From contig JAQBNO010000120.1 of assembly GCA_028288485.1 (NCBI GenBank), forward strand, positions 1 through 64,000: a stretch of DNA of 64,000 nt, written 5' to 3'. Of this stretch, positions 34,060-43,602 are shown piece by piece. The DNA is from Segetibacter sp. Lineage in GTDB: Bacteria; Bacteroidota; Bacteroidia; Chitinophagales; Chitinophagaceae. The translations under genes and the position numbers were made by a program. How positions within the stretch are numbered: position 1 is the stretch's first letter; each line of letters begins with the position of its first letter. Under the pieces are notes generated by a model. That model did no database searches, had not been told where the DNA came from, and saw only the letters and a list, made by a program, of their open reading frames with translations.

Positions 34060-34464
34060 TTACGAATGATTATTTTTAGAAGCCCTGTCGTTAGAACCAT
34101 AAACGTTCTTAGAAACTTCTGTTGTTTTTGTATCAACAATAATAGTAACGTGGTTACTACGTTTACGTATTCTGTATCCACGACCCTGGGGTGCAGGACG
34201 CATACGACGCAAAGTACGGGCTCCATCAACCATAATGGTTTTTACAACCAGGGTCGCATCTGCTGCACTTGTACCTTCATTCTTTTGCTCCCAGTTGTTT
34301 ATCGCACTCTTCAGCAGCTTCCCCAGTGGGGTTGCCGGATGCTTTGGATGATGCTCTAAGGTAGCAATGGCGTTTTCAACAGCCATGCCACGAATAAGAT
34401 CAGCCAGCAAACGCATTTTGCGTGGCGATGTGGGATAATTCATCAATTTTGCTACTGCTTCCAT
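34060..34464 (-). CDS. rplV: 50S ribosomal protein L22
   Basis: 134 residues from [26 protein letters not shown]. The frame stays open 40 codons further upstream through GTTACCTGTTGCCGG-type tandem repeats, which are not conserved and are excluded. The tunnel-hairpin region [23 protein letters not shown] is complete. An extra C-terminal polar tail ([13 protein letters not shown]) follows. Confidence 0.95.
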   Translation of the reverse strand: MEAVAKLMNYPTSPRKMRLLADLIRGMAVENAIATLEHHPKHPATPLGKLLKSAINNWEQKNEGTSAADATLVVKTIMVDGARTLRRMRPAPQGRGYRIRKRSNHVTIIVDTKTTEVSKNVYGSNDRASKNNHS

Positions 34465-34531
34465 TTGTATATCAGTTACCTGTTGCCGGTTACCTGTTGC
34501 CGGTTCCGGCAACTCGTAACTGGTAACAATT

Positions 34532-34801
34532 TTATTGTTTTTTGTTACTATGTCCTTTGAAGTTTCGGGTAGGCGCAAATTCACCTAGCTTATGACCTAC
34601 CATAAATTCAGTTACGTAAACAGGGATAAATTTGTTGCCATTATGAACAGCAAAAGTATGTCCCACAAAATCAGGGGTGATAGTAGAGCGGCGAGACCAG
34701 GTTTTAATAACCGATTTCTTGGCGCCACCATCATTTATAGCCAGCACTTTGTTTTCCAGTTTTGCTGCTACGTAAGGACCTTTTTTAATTGAACGACCCA
34801 T
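34532..34801 (-). CDS. rpsS: 30S ribosomal protein S19
   Basis: 89 residues. [19 protein letters not shown] and [48 protein letters not shown] are the uS19 pattern. The start directly follows the A-rich repeated leader at 34802-34847. Confidence 0.98.
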   Translation of the reverse strand: MGRSIKKGPYVAAKLENKVLAINDGGAKKSVIKTWSRRSTITPDFVGHTFAVHNGNKFIPVYVTEFMVGHKLGEFAPTRNFKGHSNKKQ

Positions 34802-34847
34802 GTTTAATTTTTTGATTTCTGATTTTCAGATTTCTGATTTAGTGACC
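34802..34847 (-). promoter_or_regulatory. Repeated A-rich leader immediately upstream of rpsS
   Basis: Near-copy of the sequence before rpsN (30431-30476): TGTTTAATTT, repeated GATTTCTGATTT words and AGTGACC on the plus strand. The shared position, touching the start codon in both, suggests function rather than chance. Confidence 0.4.
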
Positions 34848-34867
34848 AACTTTTGTTCCTTTATTCA

Positions 34868-34901
34868 ACATCGTTGTGTCACTTCCCGATAGCTATCGGG
34901 A
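34868..34901. repeat. Partial GTACAAG...CAACG repeat plus TCCCGATAGCTATCGGGA palindrome
   Basis: Minus strand AGTGACACAACGATGTTGAA (34868-34885 core), directly next to a perfect 18-bp palindrome at 34884-34901. It lies in the 167-bp rplB-rpsS spacer. Confidence 0.45.
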
Positions 34902-34968
34902 TACTTTTATTTCTCTATTTTTTTTAAAAGTAACTTGTCAGTATTTTACTACTCACCGTTCACTCTCA

Positions 34969-35808
34969 CTACTTGGCAAGTTTTTTACCGTTGCTTCTCT
35001 GGATGATCAGCTTATCGCTTGATTTACCTTTCGTCCTGGTTTTCAAACCTCTTGAGTACTGGCCGGTCCTGCTACGAGGCTGTCCACCTGAAGCTCTACC
35101 TTCACCACCACCCATAGGGTGATCTACAGGGTTCATAGCTACACCACGGGTACGAGGCCTGATACCTTTCCACACGTTTCGTCCGGCTTTACCCATGCTT
35201 TGCAGGCTGTGGTCGCTATTACTAACAACACCAACAGTAGCATAACAATTGATCAATACTTTTCTTAACTCACCGCTTGGCATTTTAAGAACCGCATATT
35301 TCTCTTCTTTGTTACTAAGTTGTGCAGACCCACCTGCACTTCTTACCAATTTACCACCCTGCCCCGGCTGCATTTCAATGTTATGAATAACAGTACCCAA
35401 AGGCATGTTTTTCATCTGGAGTGCATTACCTAAATCAGGAGCTACAGTATCGCCACTTATCACCGTGCCACCAACCTGTAAGCCCTGCGGAGCTATTATA
35501 TATCTCTTTTCACCATCTACATAGTTAAGCAAAGCAATAAATGCAGTACGGTTTGGATCGTACTCGATGCTAGCTACAGTTGCAGGGATGTTTTTCTTAT
35601 CTCTCTTAAAGTCGATGATACGGTACATCTTTTTGTGTCCACCACCAATGTAACGCATTGACCTTCTACCCTGGAAGTTTCTTCCGCCCGTACGGGTTTT
35701 CACCTCCAGCAAAGTCTTCTCCGGAGTGTCCGTTGTGATCTCTGCATAAGCATTACCAATTCTCCACCTGGTACCTGCAGTCGTCGGTTTGTATTTTCTT
35801 AGTGCCAT
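34969..35808 (-). CDS. rplB: 50S ribosomal protein L2
   Basis: 279 residues. [39 protein letters not shown] and the C-terminal [21 protein letters not shown] match uL2. The last block contains the histidine important for peptidyl-transferase activity. Full length. Confidence 0.98.
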   Translation of the reverse strand: MALRKYKPTTAGTRWRIGNAYAEITTDTPEKTLLEVKTRTGGRNFQGRRSMRYIGGGHKKMYRIIDFKRDKKNIPATVASIEYDPNRTAFIALLNYVDGEKRYIIAPQGLQVGGTVISGDTVAPDLGNALQMKNMPLGTVIHNIEMQPGQGGKLVRSAGGSAQLSNKEEKYAVLKMPSGELRKVLINCYATVGVVSNSDHSLQSMGKAGRNVWKGIRPRTRGVAMNPVDHPMGGGEGRASGGQPRSRTGQYSRGLKTRTKGKSSDKLIIQRSNGKKLAK

Positions 35809-35816
35809 ACCCCATA

Positions 35817-35828
35817 CCCCAAAAGGGG
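35817..35828. repeat. CCCCAAAAGGGG palindrome in the rplW-rplB spacer
   Basis: A variant of the CCCCTAAAGGGG element, 8 bp upstream of the rplB start. A degenerate partner (CCCTTCACGGGGCTGGGGG) is at 35892-35910. Confidence 0.4.
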
Positions 35829-35913
35829 CTTTTTGATTTTAAATTGTTTGCAATATTCGCGGTCATGCAGACCATACTTATCTTTCCCATGCTCCCTTCA
35901 CGGGGCTGGGGGA

Positions 35914-36213
35914 TTAAATGTTCCCGTATAAATCTATCGTTTCACCTTCAGCTACGGTTACAAGCGCTTTTTTGTAAGCAGGCTTTTGACCTTTTACAAA
36001 ACCAGCTTTAGTATAGCGGGTTTTATTTTTACCCGGTACTACAGTCGTGTTTACGTTTATAACGGTTACTCCGTAAAACTCTTCAACTGCTTTTTTGATT
36101 TCAAGCTTATTTGCTTTACGGCCAACTCTGAAAGCATATCTCCTCAGTTTATCCTGCTGAGCATTTGCTTTTTCTGTAAGTATCGGTTTTACTAAAACTT
36201 CTGTGAGTTTCAT
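35914..36213 (-). CDS. rplW: 50S ribosomal protein L23
   Basis: 99 residues. LVKPILTEKANAQQDKLRRYAFRVGRKANKLEIKKAVEEFYGVTVINVNT is typical uL23. It sits at the tunnel exit and docks trigger factor, SRP and SecY. Confidence 0.97.
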   Translation of the reverse strand: MKLTEVLVKPILTEKANAQQDKLRRYAFRVGRKANKLEIKKAVEEFYGVTVINVNTTVVPGKNKTRYTKAGFVKGQKPAYKKALVTVAEGETIDLYGNI

Positions 36214-36314
36214 GTTACTATTTTGAAAATTTGAAAAATCTTTAATCCGGCTTACCTCTTCACTATTCTCTACTCCTACTCCGGATTACATTTTCCTTTA
36301 TCCCCATTCAAGGG

Positions 36315-36956
36315 TTAGGGTTGGGCTTCTACTGCTTCTTCTTCACCAAATATTTTAGCTGCACTTTCAGTTAATACCAGTACGTCTGCATTTATAATTT
36401 CGTAAGTGTTAACATCACTCAGTAATACTGCTGCTGCGTTTGGTATGTTTCGGCTGCTTAGATACAAGGTCTCGTTATATTCAGGAACAACAAACAAAGT
36501 CTTTTTATTCGATACGTTTAATGTAGCCATGATACCTGCAAACTGTTTTGTTTTAGGAGTATCAAGTGTGATATCTTCAACAACAACAATAGCATTGTCT
36601 TTTGCCTTGTAAGAAAGAGCGCTAATCTTAGCAAGATCTTTTACTTTACGATTCAACTTGATATCGTAACGGTGAGGTTTTGGTCCAAAAATGGTACCAC
36701 CACCTTTATACAAAGGGTTACGGATGTTACCTTTACGGCTTCCACCAGTACCTTTTTGCTTATGAAGCTTACGGCTTGCACCTTGTACTTCAGCACGGGT
36801 TTTTACTTTATGTGTGCCCTGGCGCTGAGCAGCCAAATATTGTTTAACAGCGAGGTATACAACGTGGTTATTAGGTTCTGCTCCGAAAATTTCTTCCGGC
36901 AATTCAACAGTCCTTCCGGTTGGTTGACCTTGTATATTTAAAACGTCTAATTGCAT
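36315..36956 (-). CDS. rplD: 50S ribosomal protein L4
   Basis: 213 residues. AAQRQGTHKVKTRAEVQGASRKLHKQKGTGGSRKGNIRNPLYKGGGTIFGP is the tunnel-lining loop of uL4. In E. coli L4 also autoregulates the S10 operon. It starts one base after the rplC stop, so the two are tightly coupled. Confidence 0.97.
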   Translation of the reverse strand: MQLDVLNIQGQPTGRTVELPEEIFGAEPNNHVVYLAVKQYLAAQRQGTHKVKTRAEVQGASRKLHKQKGTGGSRKGNIRNPLYKGGGTIFGPKPHRYDIKLNRKVKDLAKISALSYKAKDNAIVVVEDITLDTPKTKQFAGIMATLNVSNKKTLFVVPEYNETLYLSSRNIPNAAAVLLSDVNTYEIINADVLVLTESAAKIFGEEEAVEAQP

Positions 36957-36957
36957 A

Positions 36958-37575
36958 TTATTTCTGTATTAAAACGATGGAACCATTGTGGCCCGGAACA
37001 GAACCACTGATTAATAGATAATTCTTTTCGGGGAAAATTTTGACAATCTTCAGACCCTTCACCTTTACTCTGTCCTGACCCATACGACCAGCCATACGCA
37101 TACCTTTAAATACACGTGCAGGATAAGATGAACCACCCACAGATCCTGGTGCTCTCTGGCGATCGTGCTGACCGTGAGAAGCTTCACCAACACCATGGAA
37201 GCCATGACGTTTTACAACACCCTGGAAACCTTTACCTTTTGTAGTTCCTACTACTTCAACATTTTCACCTTCAGTAAAAATGTCAACGGTAACAGCATCA
37301 CCTAATGCTTTGTCTAATGAATAATTTCTGAATTCTTTGACTACGCGCTTTGCAGTAGTATTGGCCTTAGCGAAGTGATTAATTTCGGCCTTAGTGGAGT
37401 TTTTTTCTTTCTTGTCGCCAAATGAGATTTGAACGGCGGTGTAACCATCAGCATCGGGGGTTTTCACCTGCGTGACAACACAGGGACCAGCTTCGATAAT
37501 CGTACAAGCTGTTTGTTTTCCATCGGTGCCGAAGATACTGGTCATCCCAATCTTTTTACCAATAATACCTTTCAT
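36958..37575 (-). CDS. rplC: 50S ribosomal protein L3
   Basis: 205 residues from [20 protein letters not shown]; a 26-codon upstream open extension is not conserved. The characteristic [38 protein letters not shown] loop and [10 protein letters not shown] are present. A ~340-bp structured spacer separates it from rpsJ. Confidence 0.97.
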   Translation of the reverse strand: MKGIIGKKIGMTSIFGTDGKQTACTIIEAGPCVVTQVKTPDADGYTAVQISFGDKKEKNSTKAEINHFAKANTTAKRVVKEFRNYSLDKALGDAVTVDIFTEGENVEVVGTTKGKGFQGVVKRHGFHGVGEASHGQHDRQRAPGSVGGSSYPARVFKGMRMAGRMGQDRVKVKGLKIVKIFPEKNYLLISGSVPGHNGSIVLIQK

Positions 37576-37917
37576 TATATTTTTGTTTGTGCCCCGATGT
37601 TGAAAGGACAATCCTATTATTCCTAAGCCTGGTGTGCCTGGGAAGGATTTCAATCCCCGTTTGCCATCGACCTTTTCCGGTTATCTCACTTATGAGAGAG
37701 GAAGTACCGATGGTAAACAAACCTCGAAGGGCTTGTTCATATTTTAGAACCACGATTTGCAGGATCATCAAAAAGTTTTTGATGACGTCCTGGTCGTCGA
37801 AGTTTGTTTATTATTATTCAGCGCTGCTTATTCCTGCACCAACAGTCTTCGCAGATGAATTAAAGAACTTTTCTCTCACCGCAATTCTTAAAAGTTAAGA
37901 ATTGATGGCTTGGCATG
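37576..37917 (-). promoter_or_regulatory. Structured 342-bp spacer between rpsJ and rplC
   Basis: Several inverted repeats stack here. GTTTGCCATCG (37659-37669) faces CGATGGTAAAC (37708-37718) and encloses TCTCA/TGAGA and TTCC/GGAA pairs. TCATCAAAAA/TTTTTGATGA is at 37765-37785, and CAATTCTTAA/TTAAGAATTG at 37881-37903. A 71-codon minus frame crosses it without recognisable features. This could be a leader-type regulatory RNA for rplC onward; no known class is recognised. Confidence 0.35.
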
Positions 37918-38223
37918 CTATGCCTTGATTTCAACTTCAACACCAGAAGGAAGGTCAAGCTTACTTAAAGCGTCAACTGTTCTTGATGAGGAAGTGTAGA
38001 TGTCTAACAATCTTTTGTGCGTACACAATTGAAATTGTTCCCTTGCTTTTTTATTTACATGCGGCGAACGCAACACAGTAAATATTTTCTTTTGGGTAGG
38101 TAAAGGAATAGGACCAGTTACCACCGCGCCGGTACTGCGTACGGTTTTCACGATCTTCTCGGCAGATTTATCTACCAGGTTGTGATCGTAAGATTGAAGT
38201 TTTATTCTGATTCTTTGAGACAT
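37918..38223 (-). CDS. rpsJ: 30S ribosomal protein S10
   Basis: 101 residues. [64 protein letters not shown] is the uS10 signature region. First gene of the cluster; the genes expected before it in Bacteroidota (fusA, rpsG, rpsL) are absent. It has its own recognisable promoter at 38254-38281. Confidence 0.98.
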   Translation of the reverse strand: MSQRIRIKLQSYDHNLVDKSAEKIVKTVRSTGAVVTGPIPLPTQKKIFTVLRSPHVNKKAREQFQLCTHKRLLDIYTSSSRTVDALSKLDLPSGVEVEIKA

Positions 38224-38230
38224 AATCTAA

Positions 38231-38249
38231 CCCAATTTTTCTAATTGGG
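38231..38249 (-). promoter_or_regulatory. Leader hairpin before rpsJ
   Basis: CCCAATT and AATTGGG around a 5-base loop, 8 bp upstream of the rpsJ start and just downstream of the promoter. It would sit in the 5' untranslated region. Confidence 0.35.
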
Positions 38250-38253
38250 AGCG

Positions 38254-38281
38254 CAAAGGTAAGAGGTTACATAATACCAAA
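38254..38281 (-). promoter_or_regulatory. Bacteroidota-type promoter for rpsJ
   Basis: On the minus strand TTTG (38281-38278), 16 bases, then TACCTTTG (38261-38254), matching the TTTG...TAnnTTTG pattern known for Bacteroidota primary sigma factor. It is placed 31 bp before the rpsJ start codon. Confidence 0.55.
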
Positions 38282-38608
38282 CAACATTTTAAAAAAGAAA
38301 TTTGCATAAAAAGTGTGAAAACGAGTAGTTCTTTCCCCGATGGCAAAAATAAATAAATTATAGCAACGAATAATCCTGGCGCCGCGATTGACTGGAAAAC
38401 GGCGTCTATTGGTTTATGTGATTGCTCAGGACTTTTTTAAATAATATTTTTTTGGTACAAACAGCAGTTCTTTACGTAACACGGTTGCCGGAACGGAACC
38501 CTTTGGTGATGTCGCTCGCTTGTATGGCATCTTTCCGCTCAATTTCTTGAAATACAATTCTAACTTTCGCTGCCTGGGCAAAGGTCGTAATATTACAAAG
38601 GGCAGAGA

Positions 38609-38647
38609 ATCAAAAGAGGCTGCCTTTGCAAGACAGCCTCTTTTGAT
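38609..38647. terminator. Strong symmetric terminator-like hairpin
   Basis: ATCAAAAGAGGCTG pairs perfectly with CAGCCTCTTTTGAT around an 11-base loop, with T runs on both sides. It lies 250 bp after the fcl stop, so it most likely ends the polysaccharide transcript before the ribosomal promoter. Confidence 0.55.
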
Positions 38648-38754
38648 TTATTTTTTACTTTATTTGTTGACCTTACATCACCAGCTTGAAAAGCTCCATT
38701 GAGTGGCTGGGAATGTTCCAGCTATTTACCTGACTGCTTACACACTGGCATCAG

Positions 38755-38850
38755 TACAGGCGTGCGACCCTTCGACAAACCCGGGGTAAGAACTCTCACG
38801 TTCAATAATGTATGGATAGTACAAGCGAGCGTGGCAAGGATGTTTAAACG
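38755..38850 (+). repeat. Long copy of the GTACAAG...CAACG repeat, divergent
   Basis: CCCTTCGACAAACCCGGGG, a CAATAATG segment, then GTACAAG, CGAGCGTGG, CAAGG (38819-38839) and ATGTTTAAACGGAG. Same order as 6098-6210. A further fragment, CGCTCGCTTGTAT, is at 38512-38524. Confidence 0.5.
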
Positions 38851-38895
38851 GAGTAGCAATGCCTGGAACAAAAGAAAATAAAAACTATAAAATCT

Positions 38896-39828
38896 TTAAT
38901 TCCAGTTCTGGTCTTTAACTTCCTCGTAAACCTTTTTAATGCCTTCCGCTAAAGGTATGGAAGCTTTCCACCCAAGCGACCGAAGTTTTGAAACGTCCAT
39001 TAATTTTCGTGGCGTACCATCGGGTTTTGTTGTATCGTGCTGTACCTCACCTTTATATTCTACGATATCCTTAATTAAAAAAGTTAACTCTTTGATCGTA
39101 ATATCTTCGCCGGTGCCAATATTTACAAAACCGGGCTCATTGTAATTTTCCATCAGGTATAAGCAGGCTTCGGCAAGATCGTCTACGTGTAAAAACTCGC
39201 GGCGGGGAGAACCGGAGCCCCACATTTGCACAAATGGTGCATTGTTTTGCTTTGCTACAATCATTTTACGCAGTAGTGCGGGCATAACATGACTGTTGTT
39301 AAGGTCGTAATTATCGTTAGGGCCATATAAATTAGTGGGCATAACAGAAATAAAATTACAGCCGTATTGCGCTCTGTATGCTTCGCACAATTTAATACCG
39401 GCGATCTTGGCAATCGCGTACGGTTCATTTGTTTCTTCCAGGACGCCGGTTAGCAGGAATTCCTCCTTTAAAGGTTGCGGCGCCATTTTGGGATATATGC
39501 ACGACGAGCCCAGGAACATCAGTTTTTTTACCCCGTTTGTATAAGCGCTGTGGATAACATTGGCCTCTATCATGAGGTTATCGTAAATAAACTCGGCGCG
39601 ATAAATATTATTGGCATGAATACCACCCACTTTGGCGGCGGCTAAAAAAACATAATCGGGCTTTTCCTGATAAAAAAAGTCGTTCACTGCTACCTGGTTA
39701 CGCAGGTCCAACTCAGCCGATTTTCTAACTATTATATTAGTATATCCTTCAGCCTCCAGTTTTCTAATAATTGCACTTCCCACCATGCCGCGGTGGCCTG
39801 CAACATATATTTTGGCTTGTTTCTCCAT
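38896..39828 (-). CDS. fcl: GDP-L-fucose synthase
   Basis: 310 residues. The NADP Rossmann motif [10 protein letters not shown] is at 11-20; [17 protein letters not shown] and the [16 protein letters not shown] block hold the Ser-Tyr-Lys triad. [23 protein letters not shown] is diagnostic of the epimerase-reductase. It converts GDP-4-keto-6-deoxymannose to GDP-L-fucose. It directly follows gmd, so GDP-fucose is made from GDP-mannose for the surface glycan. Confidence 0.95.
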   Translation of the reverse strand: MEKQAKIYVAGHRGMVGSAIIRKLEAEGYTNIIVRKSAELDLRNQVAVNDFFYQEKPDYVFLAAAKVGGIHANNIYRAEFIYDNLMIEANVIHSAYTNGVKKLMFLGSSCIYPKMAPQPLKEEFLLTGVLEETNEPYAIAKIAGIKLCEAYRAQYGCNFISVMPTNLYGPNDNYDLNNSHVMPALLRKMIVAKQNNAPFVQMWGSGSPRREFLHVDDLAEACLYLMENYNEPGFVNIGTGEDITIKELTFLIKDIVEYKGEVQHDTTKPDGTPRKLMDVSKLRSLGWKASIPLAEGIKKVYEEVKDQNWN

Positions 39829-39930
39829 CAGTATTCGTTGTTGCCCGTTACGGCTTCCAGGTTAAAATATAATTTGACTATTCACTCCTAAACACCTAAG
39901 ATCGCAGAGCTTACGACCGTCTGCGATTAC

Positions 39931-41040
39931 TTATTCGTACTGGTTTTTAATGGTAAAGCCCCTTTCTTTAAGTAATACTTCACTTCTAAATAACTCCACG
40001 TCGCTGGCGACCATTTCCTGCGTTAGTTGCTCAAGCGTATATGTTGGTGTCCAACCAAGTTTTTCCCTTGCTTTTGACGCATCACCTATGAGTAACTCTA
40101 CCTCTGTAGGCCGGTAATATCGTGGATCTACCTTTACCACTGTAGTTCCTAACGGCACATTGAATTCACCATTACATGATGCTACTACACCTGTTTCTTC
40201 TTCTCCTGAACCTTGGAAGTCGAGTTCAATTCCAACATTTGCAAAAGCCATTTGTACGAAGTCGCGGATTGATGTTGTTATTCCTGTAGCTAATACAAAA
40301 TCCTCGGGCACCTCCTGCTGCAAGATGCGCCACATGCCTTCTACGTAGTCTTTTGCATGTCCCCAGTCGCGCAAAGAATTCATGTTTCCCAGGTACAAAA
40401 CACCCTGTAGTCCTAACGCAATTTTTGCTACTGCACGGGTAATCTTCCTGGTTACAAATGTTTCGCCGCGTAATGGAGATTCATGGTTAAATAAAATTCC
40501 ATTGCACGCATACATGCCGTAAGCCTCGCGGTAATTTACAGTTATCCAGTAAGCATACAATTTAGCAACTGCATAGGGAGAACGTGGATAAAAGGGAGTA
40601 GTTTCACTTTGAGGAACTGCCTGAACGAGACCATAAAGCTCTGAAGTAGAAGCCTGGTAAACTTTTGTTTTCTTAACAAGGCCCAGCAATCTTACAGCTT
40701 CAAGTATACGTAGTGTACCTAAACCATCTGCATTTGCTGTATACTCGGGTGCTTCAAAGCTCACCTGCACGTGGCTCATTGCCGCAAGGTTGTAAATCTC
40801 ATCGGGCTGCACTTCCTGGATGATCCTGATAAGGTTGGTTGAATCGGTAAGATCGCCGTAATGCAAAATCAGGTTTCGGTGAGAAACATGCGGATCCTGG
40901 TATAAGTGATCAATACGATCGGTATTGAACATTGATGCTCTGCGCTTTATACCATGAACAATATAATCTTTGCTTAAAAGAAGTTCGGTAAGATAAGCAC
41001 CATCCTGCCCGGTGATACCGGTGATAAGGGCAACTTTCAT
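39931..41040 (-). CDS. gmd: GDP-mannose 4,6-dehydratase
   Basis: 369 residues. [10 protein letters not shown] at 8-17, [16 protein letters not shown] and [12 protein letters not shown] (catalytic Tyr and Lys) match Gmd. [17 protein letters not shown] is the conserved mid block. First step of GDP-fucose (or GDP-rhamnose/perosamine) synthesis; with fcl next, fucose is the likely product. Confidence 0.96.
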   Translation of the reverse strand: MKVALITGITGQDGAYLTELLLSKDYIVHGIKRRASMFNTDRIDHLYQDPHVSHRNLILHYGDLTDSTNLIRIIQEVQPDEIYNLAAMSHVQVSFEAPEYTANADGLGTLRILEAVRLLGLVKKTKVYQASTSELYGLVQAVPQSETTPFYPRSPYAVAKLYAYWITVNYREAYGMYACNGILFNHESPLRGETFVTRKITRAVAKIALGLQGVLYLGNMNSLRDWGHAKDYVEGMWRILQQEVPEDFVLATGITTSIRDFVQMAFANVGIELDFQGSGEEETGVVASCNGEFNVPLGTTVVKVDPRYYRPTEVELLIGDASKAREKLGWTPTYTLEQLTQEMVASDVELFRSEVLLKERGFTIKNQYE

Positions 41041-41060
41041 AGAGTGCGAGGGATTAATTT

Positions 41061-41103
41061 ATAAAGTAGCCTGAAAGTTTATATTACCCGCAGGCTACTT
41101 TAT
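41061..41103. terminator. Terminator-like hairpin between the UXS-type gene and gmd
   Basis: ATAAAGTAGCCTG pairs perfectly with CAGGCTACTTTAT (13 bp) around a 17-base loop. T-rich tails lie on both sides, stronger on the plus strand. Confidence 0.5.
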
Positions 41104-41153
41104 TTTTAATAAAAAATATTCCGAATTATGGGTAAATTAAAATAAGAATAGGT

Positions 41154-42131
41154 TTATTTACTAATGAATTCCTTCGGTTCTTTGTACAATTCGTCTTTCG
41201 GAAGTGATTTAAAATAGTCGTAGGTTATTCGTAAACCTTCAGTTCTCGATACTTTCGGCTCCCATCCAAGCAGTTCCTTTGCCTTCGAAATATCCGGCCG
41301 TCTTTGCTTGGGATCATCTACCGGCAACGCTTTGTAAACAATTTTCACTTCTGAATTGGTGAGCTTAAGCACTTCTTCTGCAAATTCCTTAAGGGTGATC
41401 TCATCGGGGTTACCTATGTTGACAGGAGAAGCATAGTCGCTCATGAGCAAACGATAAATACCTTCTACCAAATCATCAACATAGCAAAAAGAACGGGTCT
41501 GAGAACCATCTCCAAATACGGTCATGTTCTCTCCTCTTAAAGCCTGCCCGATAAAAGCAGGTAGCGCTCTTCCATCGTTGAGCCTCATTCTTGGACCATA
41601 AGTATTGAAAATGCGGATTATTCTTGTTTCTACCCCGTGAAAGGTATGATAAGCCATTGTAATCGCTTCCTGGAAGCGTTTTGCTTCGTCGTACACTCCC
41701 CTTGGTCCTACCGGGTTTACGTTACCCCAATATTCTTCTGTTTGCGGATGCACCAACGGGTCTCCATAGACCTCACTAGTAGAAGCGACTAAGATTCTTG
41801 CCTTTTTATCTTTCGCAAGGCCTAAACAATTATGCGTTCCTAATGAACCTACTTTTAAGGTTTGAATAGGTATTTTTAAATAATCGATTGGGCTGGCCGG
41901 GGAAGCAAAATGCAGAATATAATCGAGTTCGCCCGATACATGAATAAATTTAGATACATCGTGGTGATAGAACTCAAAATCTTCCAGTTTAAACAAGTGT
42001 TCTATGTTCTTAAGGTCACCTGTTATGAGGTTATCCATTCCAACCACGTGAAAACCTTCCTTAAGGAACCTATCACATAAATGGGAACCAAGAAAACCTG
42101 CCGCCCCTGTTATCAGTACTCTTTTTTTCAT
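41154..42131 (-). CDS. UDP-glucuronate decarboxylase-type SDR (UXS)
   Basis: 325 residues from the ATG at 42131. [29 protein letters not shown], and a [11 protein letters not shown] catalytic block are typical of UDP-xylose synthases, as is [26 protein letters not shown]. The enzyme turns UDP-glucuronate into UDP-xylose. It starts 6 bp after the stop of the UDP-glucose dehydrogenase gene, which would supply its substrate. Confidence 0.9.
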   Translation of the reverse strand: MKKRVLITGAAGFLGSHLCDRFLKEGFHVVGMDNLITGDLKNIEHLFKLEDFEFYHHDVSKFIHVSGELDYILHFASPASPIDYLKIPIQTLKVGSLGTHNCLGLAKDKKARILVASTSEVYGDPLVHPQTEEYWGNVNPVGPRGVYDEAKRFQEAITMAYHTFHGVETRIIRIFNTYGPRMRLNDGRALPAFIGQALRGENMTVFGDGSQTRSFCYVDDLVEGIYRLLMSDYASPVNIGNPDEITLKEFAEEVLKLTNSEVKIVYKALPVDDPKQRRPDISKAKELLGWEPKVSRTEGLRITYDYFKSLPKDELYKEPKEFISK

Positions 42132-42137
42132 CGTCAA

Positions 42138-43466
42138 TTAAGCTTTTGTCGGTTGAATGCCGATACCATAATAGGAAAAACCTGCTTCAGATATTTCAGA
42201 TGGAGTATAGATATTTCTGCCGTCAAATACTACATTTCCAACCATAATTGTTTTAATCCTGTTCCAATCCGGCAAGCGGAATTCAGCCCATTCGGTTACA
42301 AGTACAAGAGCATCAGCACCTTTAACAGCATCAATAGCACCTCTTGTAAAAATAACCTGGTGGTCTACTACATGAGCGGCTTCTTCCATAGCAACAGGAT
42401 CATACGCCTGAACTTTGGCGCCGGCATCAAGTAAAGACTGAATGAGCACTAATGAAGGGGCTTCGCGCATATCATCGGTGTTTGGCTTAAATGATAATCC
42501 CCATAAAGCAAATATTTTTCCTTTAAGGTCGCCTTTGAAATGGGTTTTGATTTTATTAAAGACTACGTGCTTTTGATCGTCGTTTACTGCATCTACCGCT
42601 TTCAGGATTCTTAAATCATAACCATAATCGTCGGAAGTATGAAAAAGAGCTTTAACATCTTTCGGAAAACAAGAACCTCCGTAACCTATACCGGGATAAA
42701 TAAATCGATTGCCAATGCGTGGATCGGAACCAATTCCTTTTCGTACTTCATTAACATTAGCTCCTACCAGTTCGCATAGATTGGCAATATCATTCATAAA
42801 AGATATTTTAGTGGCCAACATAGCATTTGCCGCGTATTTAGTCATTTCTGCTGAGGGAATATCCATGAATAAAACAGGATGTGAATTCAGAACGAACGGG
42901 TGGTATAATCGGCTTAACGTTTCTTTAGCCCTTTCGGATTCAACGCCTATAACTATTCTGTCTGGCTTAAGAAAGTCTTCAACGGCGGCACCTTCTTTTA
43001 AAAACTCGGGGTTAGAAGCAACGTCAAAATCTATCTGTACTCCTCTTTTTTGAAGGGCGGAAGCGATACCTGCCTTTACCTTTTTTGCGGTTCCAACCGG
43101 AACCGTACTTTTAGTAACGACTATCGTATAGTCATCGATGCAACTGCCTATAGTATCTGCAACCTGTAATACATATTTCAGGTCAGCACTTCCATCTTCA
43201 CCTGGAGGTGTTCCAACAGCTATAAAGGCAACCTGGGCTCCTTTTATGGCTTCCGACAAACTGGTACTAAACTGTAACCTGCCTTTACTATAATTGCTTT
43301 TTACTATTGTTTCGAGGCCCGGTTCGAAAATAGGGAGAATTCCCTTCTTCAGGTTTTCAATTTTTTCCTGATGAACATCTACACATATTACTTCTACTCC
43401 AACTTCTGCAAGGCAAGCACCAGTAACTAGACCGACATAACCGGTCCCAACAATAACAATTTTCAT
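42138..43466 (-). CDS. ugd: UDP-glucose 6-dehydrogenase
   Basis: 442 residues from [21 protein letters not shown]; an upstream 15-codon extension is less likely. The active-site block [16 protein letters not shown] contains the catalytic cysteine near residue 255. [14 protein letters not shown] and [17 protein letters not shown] complete the family pattern. It makes UDP-glucuronate from UDP-glucose. Forms an operon with the UXS-type gene. Confidence 0.95.
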   Translation of the reverse strand: MKIVIVGTGYVGLVTGACLAEVGVEVICVDVHQEKIENLKKGILPIFEPGLETIVKSNYSKGRLQFSTSLSEAIKGAQVAFIAVGTPPGEDGSADLKYVLQVADTIGSCIDDYTIVVTKSTVPVGTAKKVKAGIASALQKRGVQIDFDVASNPEFLKEGAAVEDFLKPDRIVIGVESERAKETLSRLYHPFVLNSHPVLFMDIPSAEMTKYAANAMLATKISFMNDIANLCELVGANVNEVRKGIGSDPRIGNRFIYPGIGYGGSCFPKDVKALFHTSDDYGYDLRILKAVDAVNDDQKHVVFNKIKTHFKGDLKGKIFALWGLSFKPNTDDMREAPSLVLIQSLLDAGAKVQAYDPVAMEEAAHVVDHQVIFTRGAIDAVKGADALVLVTEWAEFRLPDWNRIKTIMVGNVVFDGRNIYTPSEISEAGFSYYGIGIQPTKA

Positions 43467-43602
43467 AAGAATATTTAAATTAATTGTACGGATTTCGTAT
43501 GTTTTATTCAAGGCATTTTGTAGGCTGTCAAAAATATACGTGGCTAAACATAACGAAAAAAAAGCCAGAATATTTTATAGAAAAGGTTGCAATAAGAATT
43601 AG

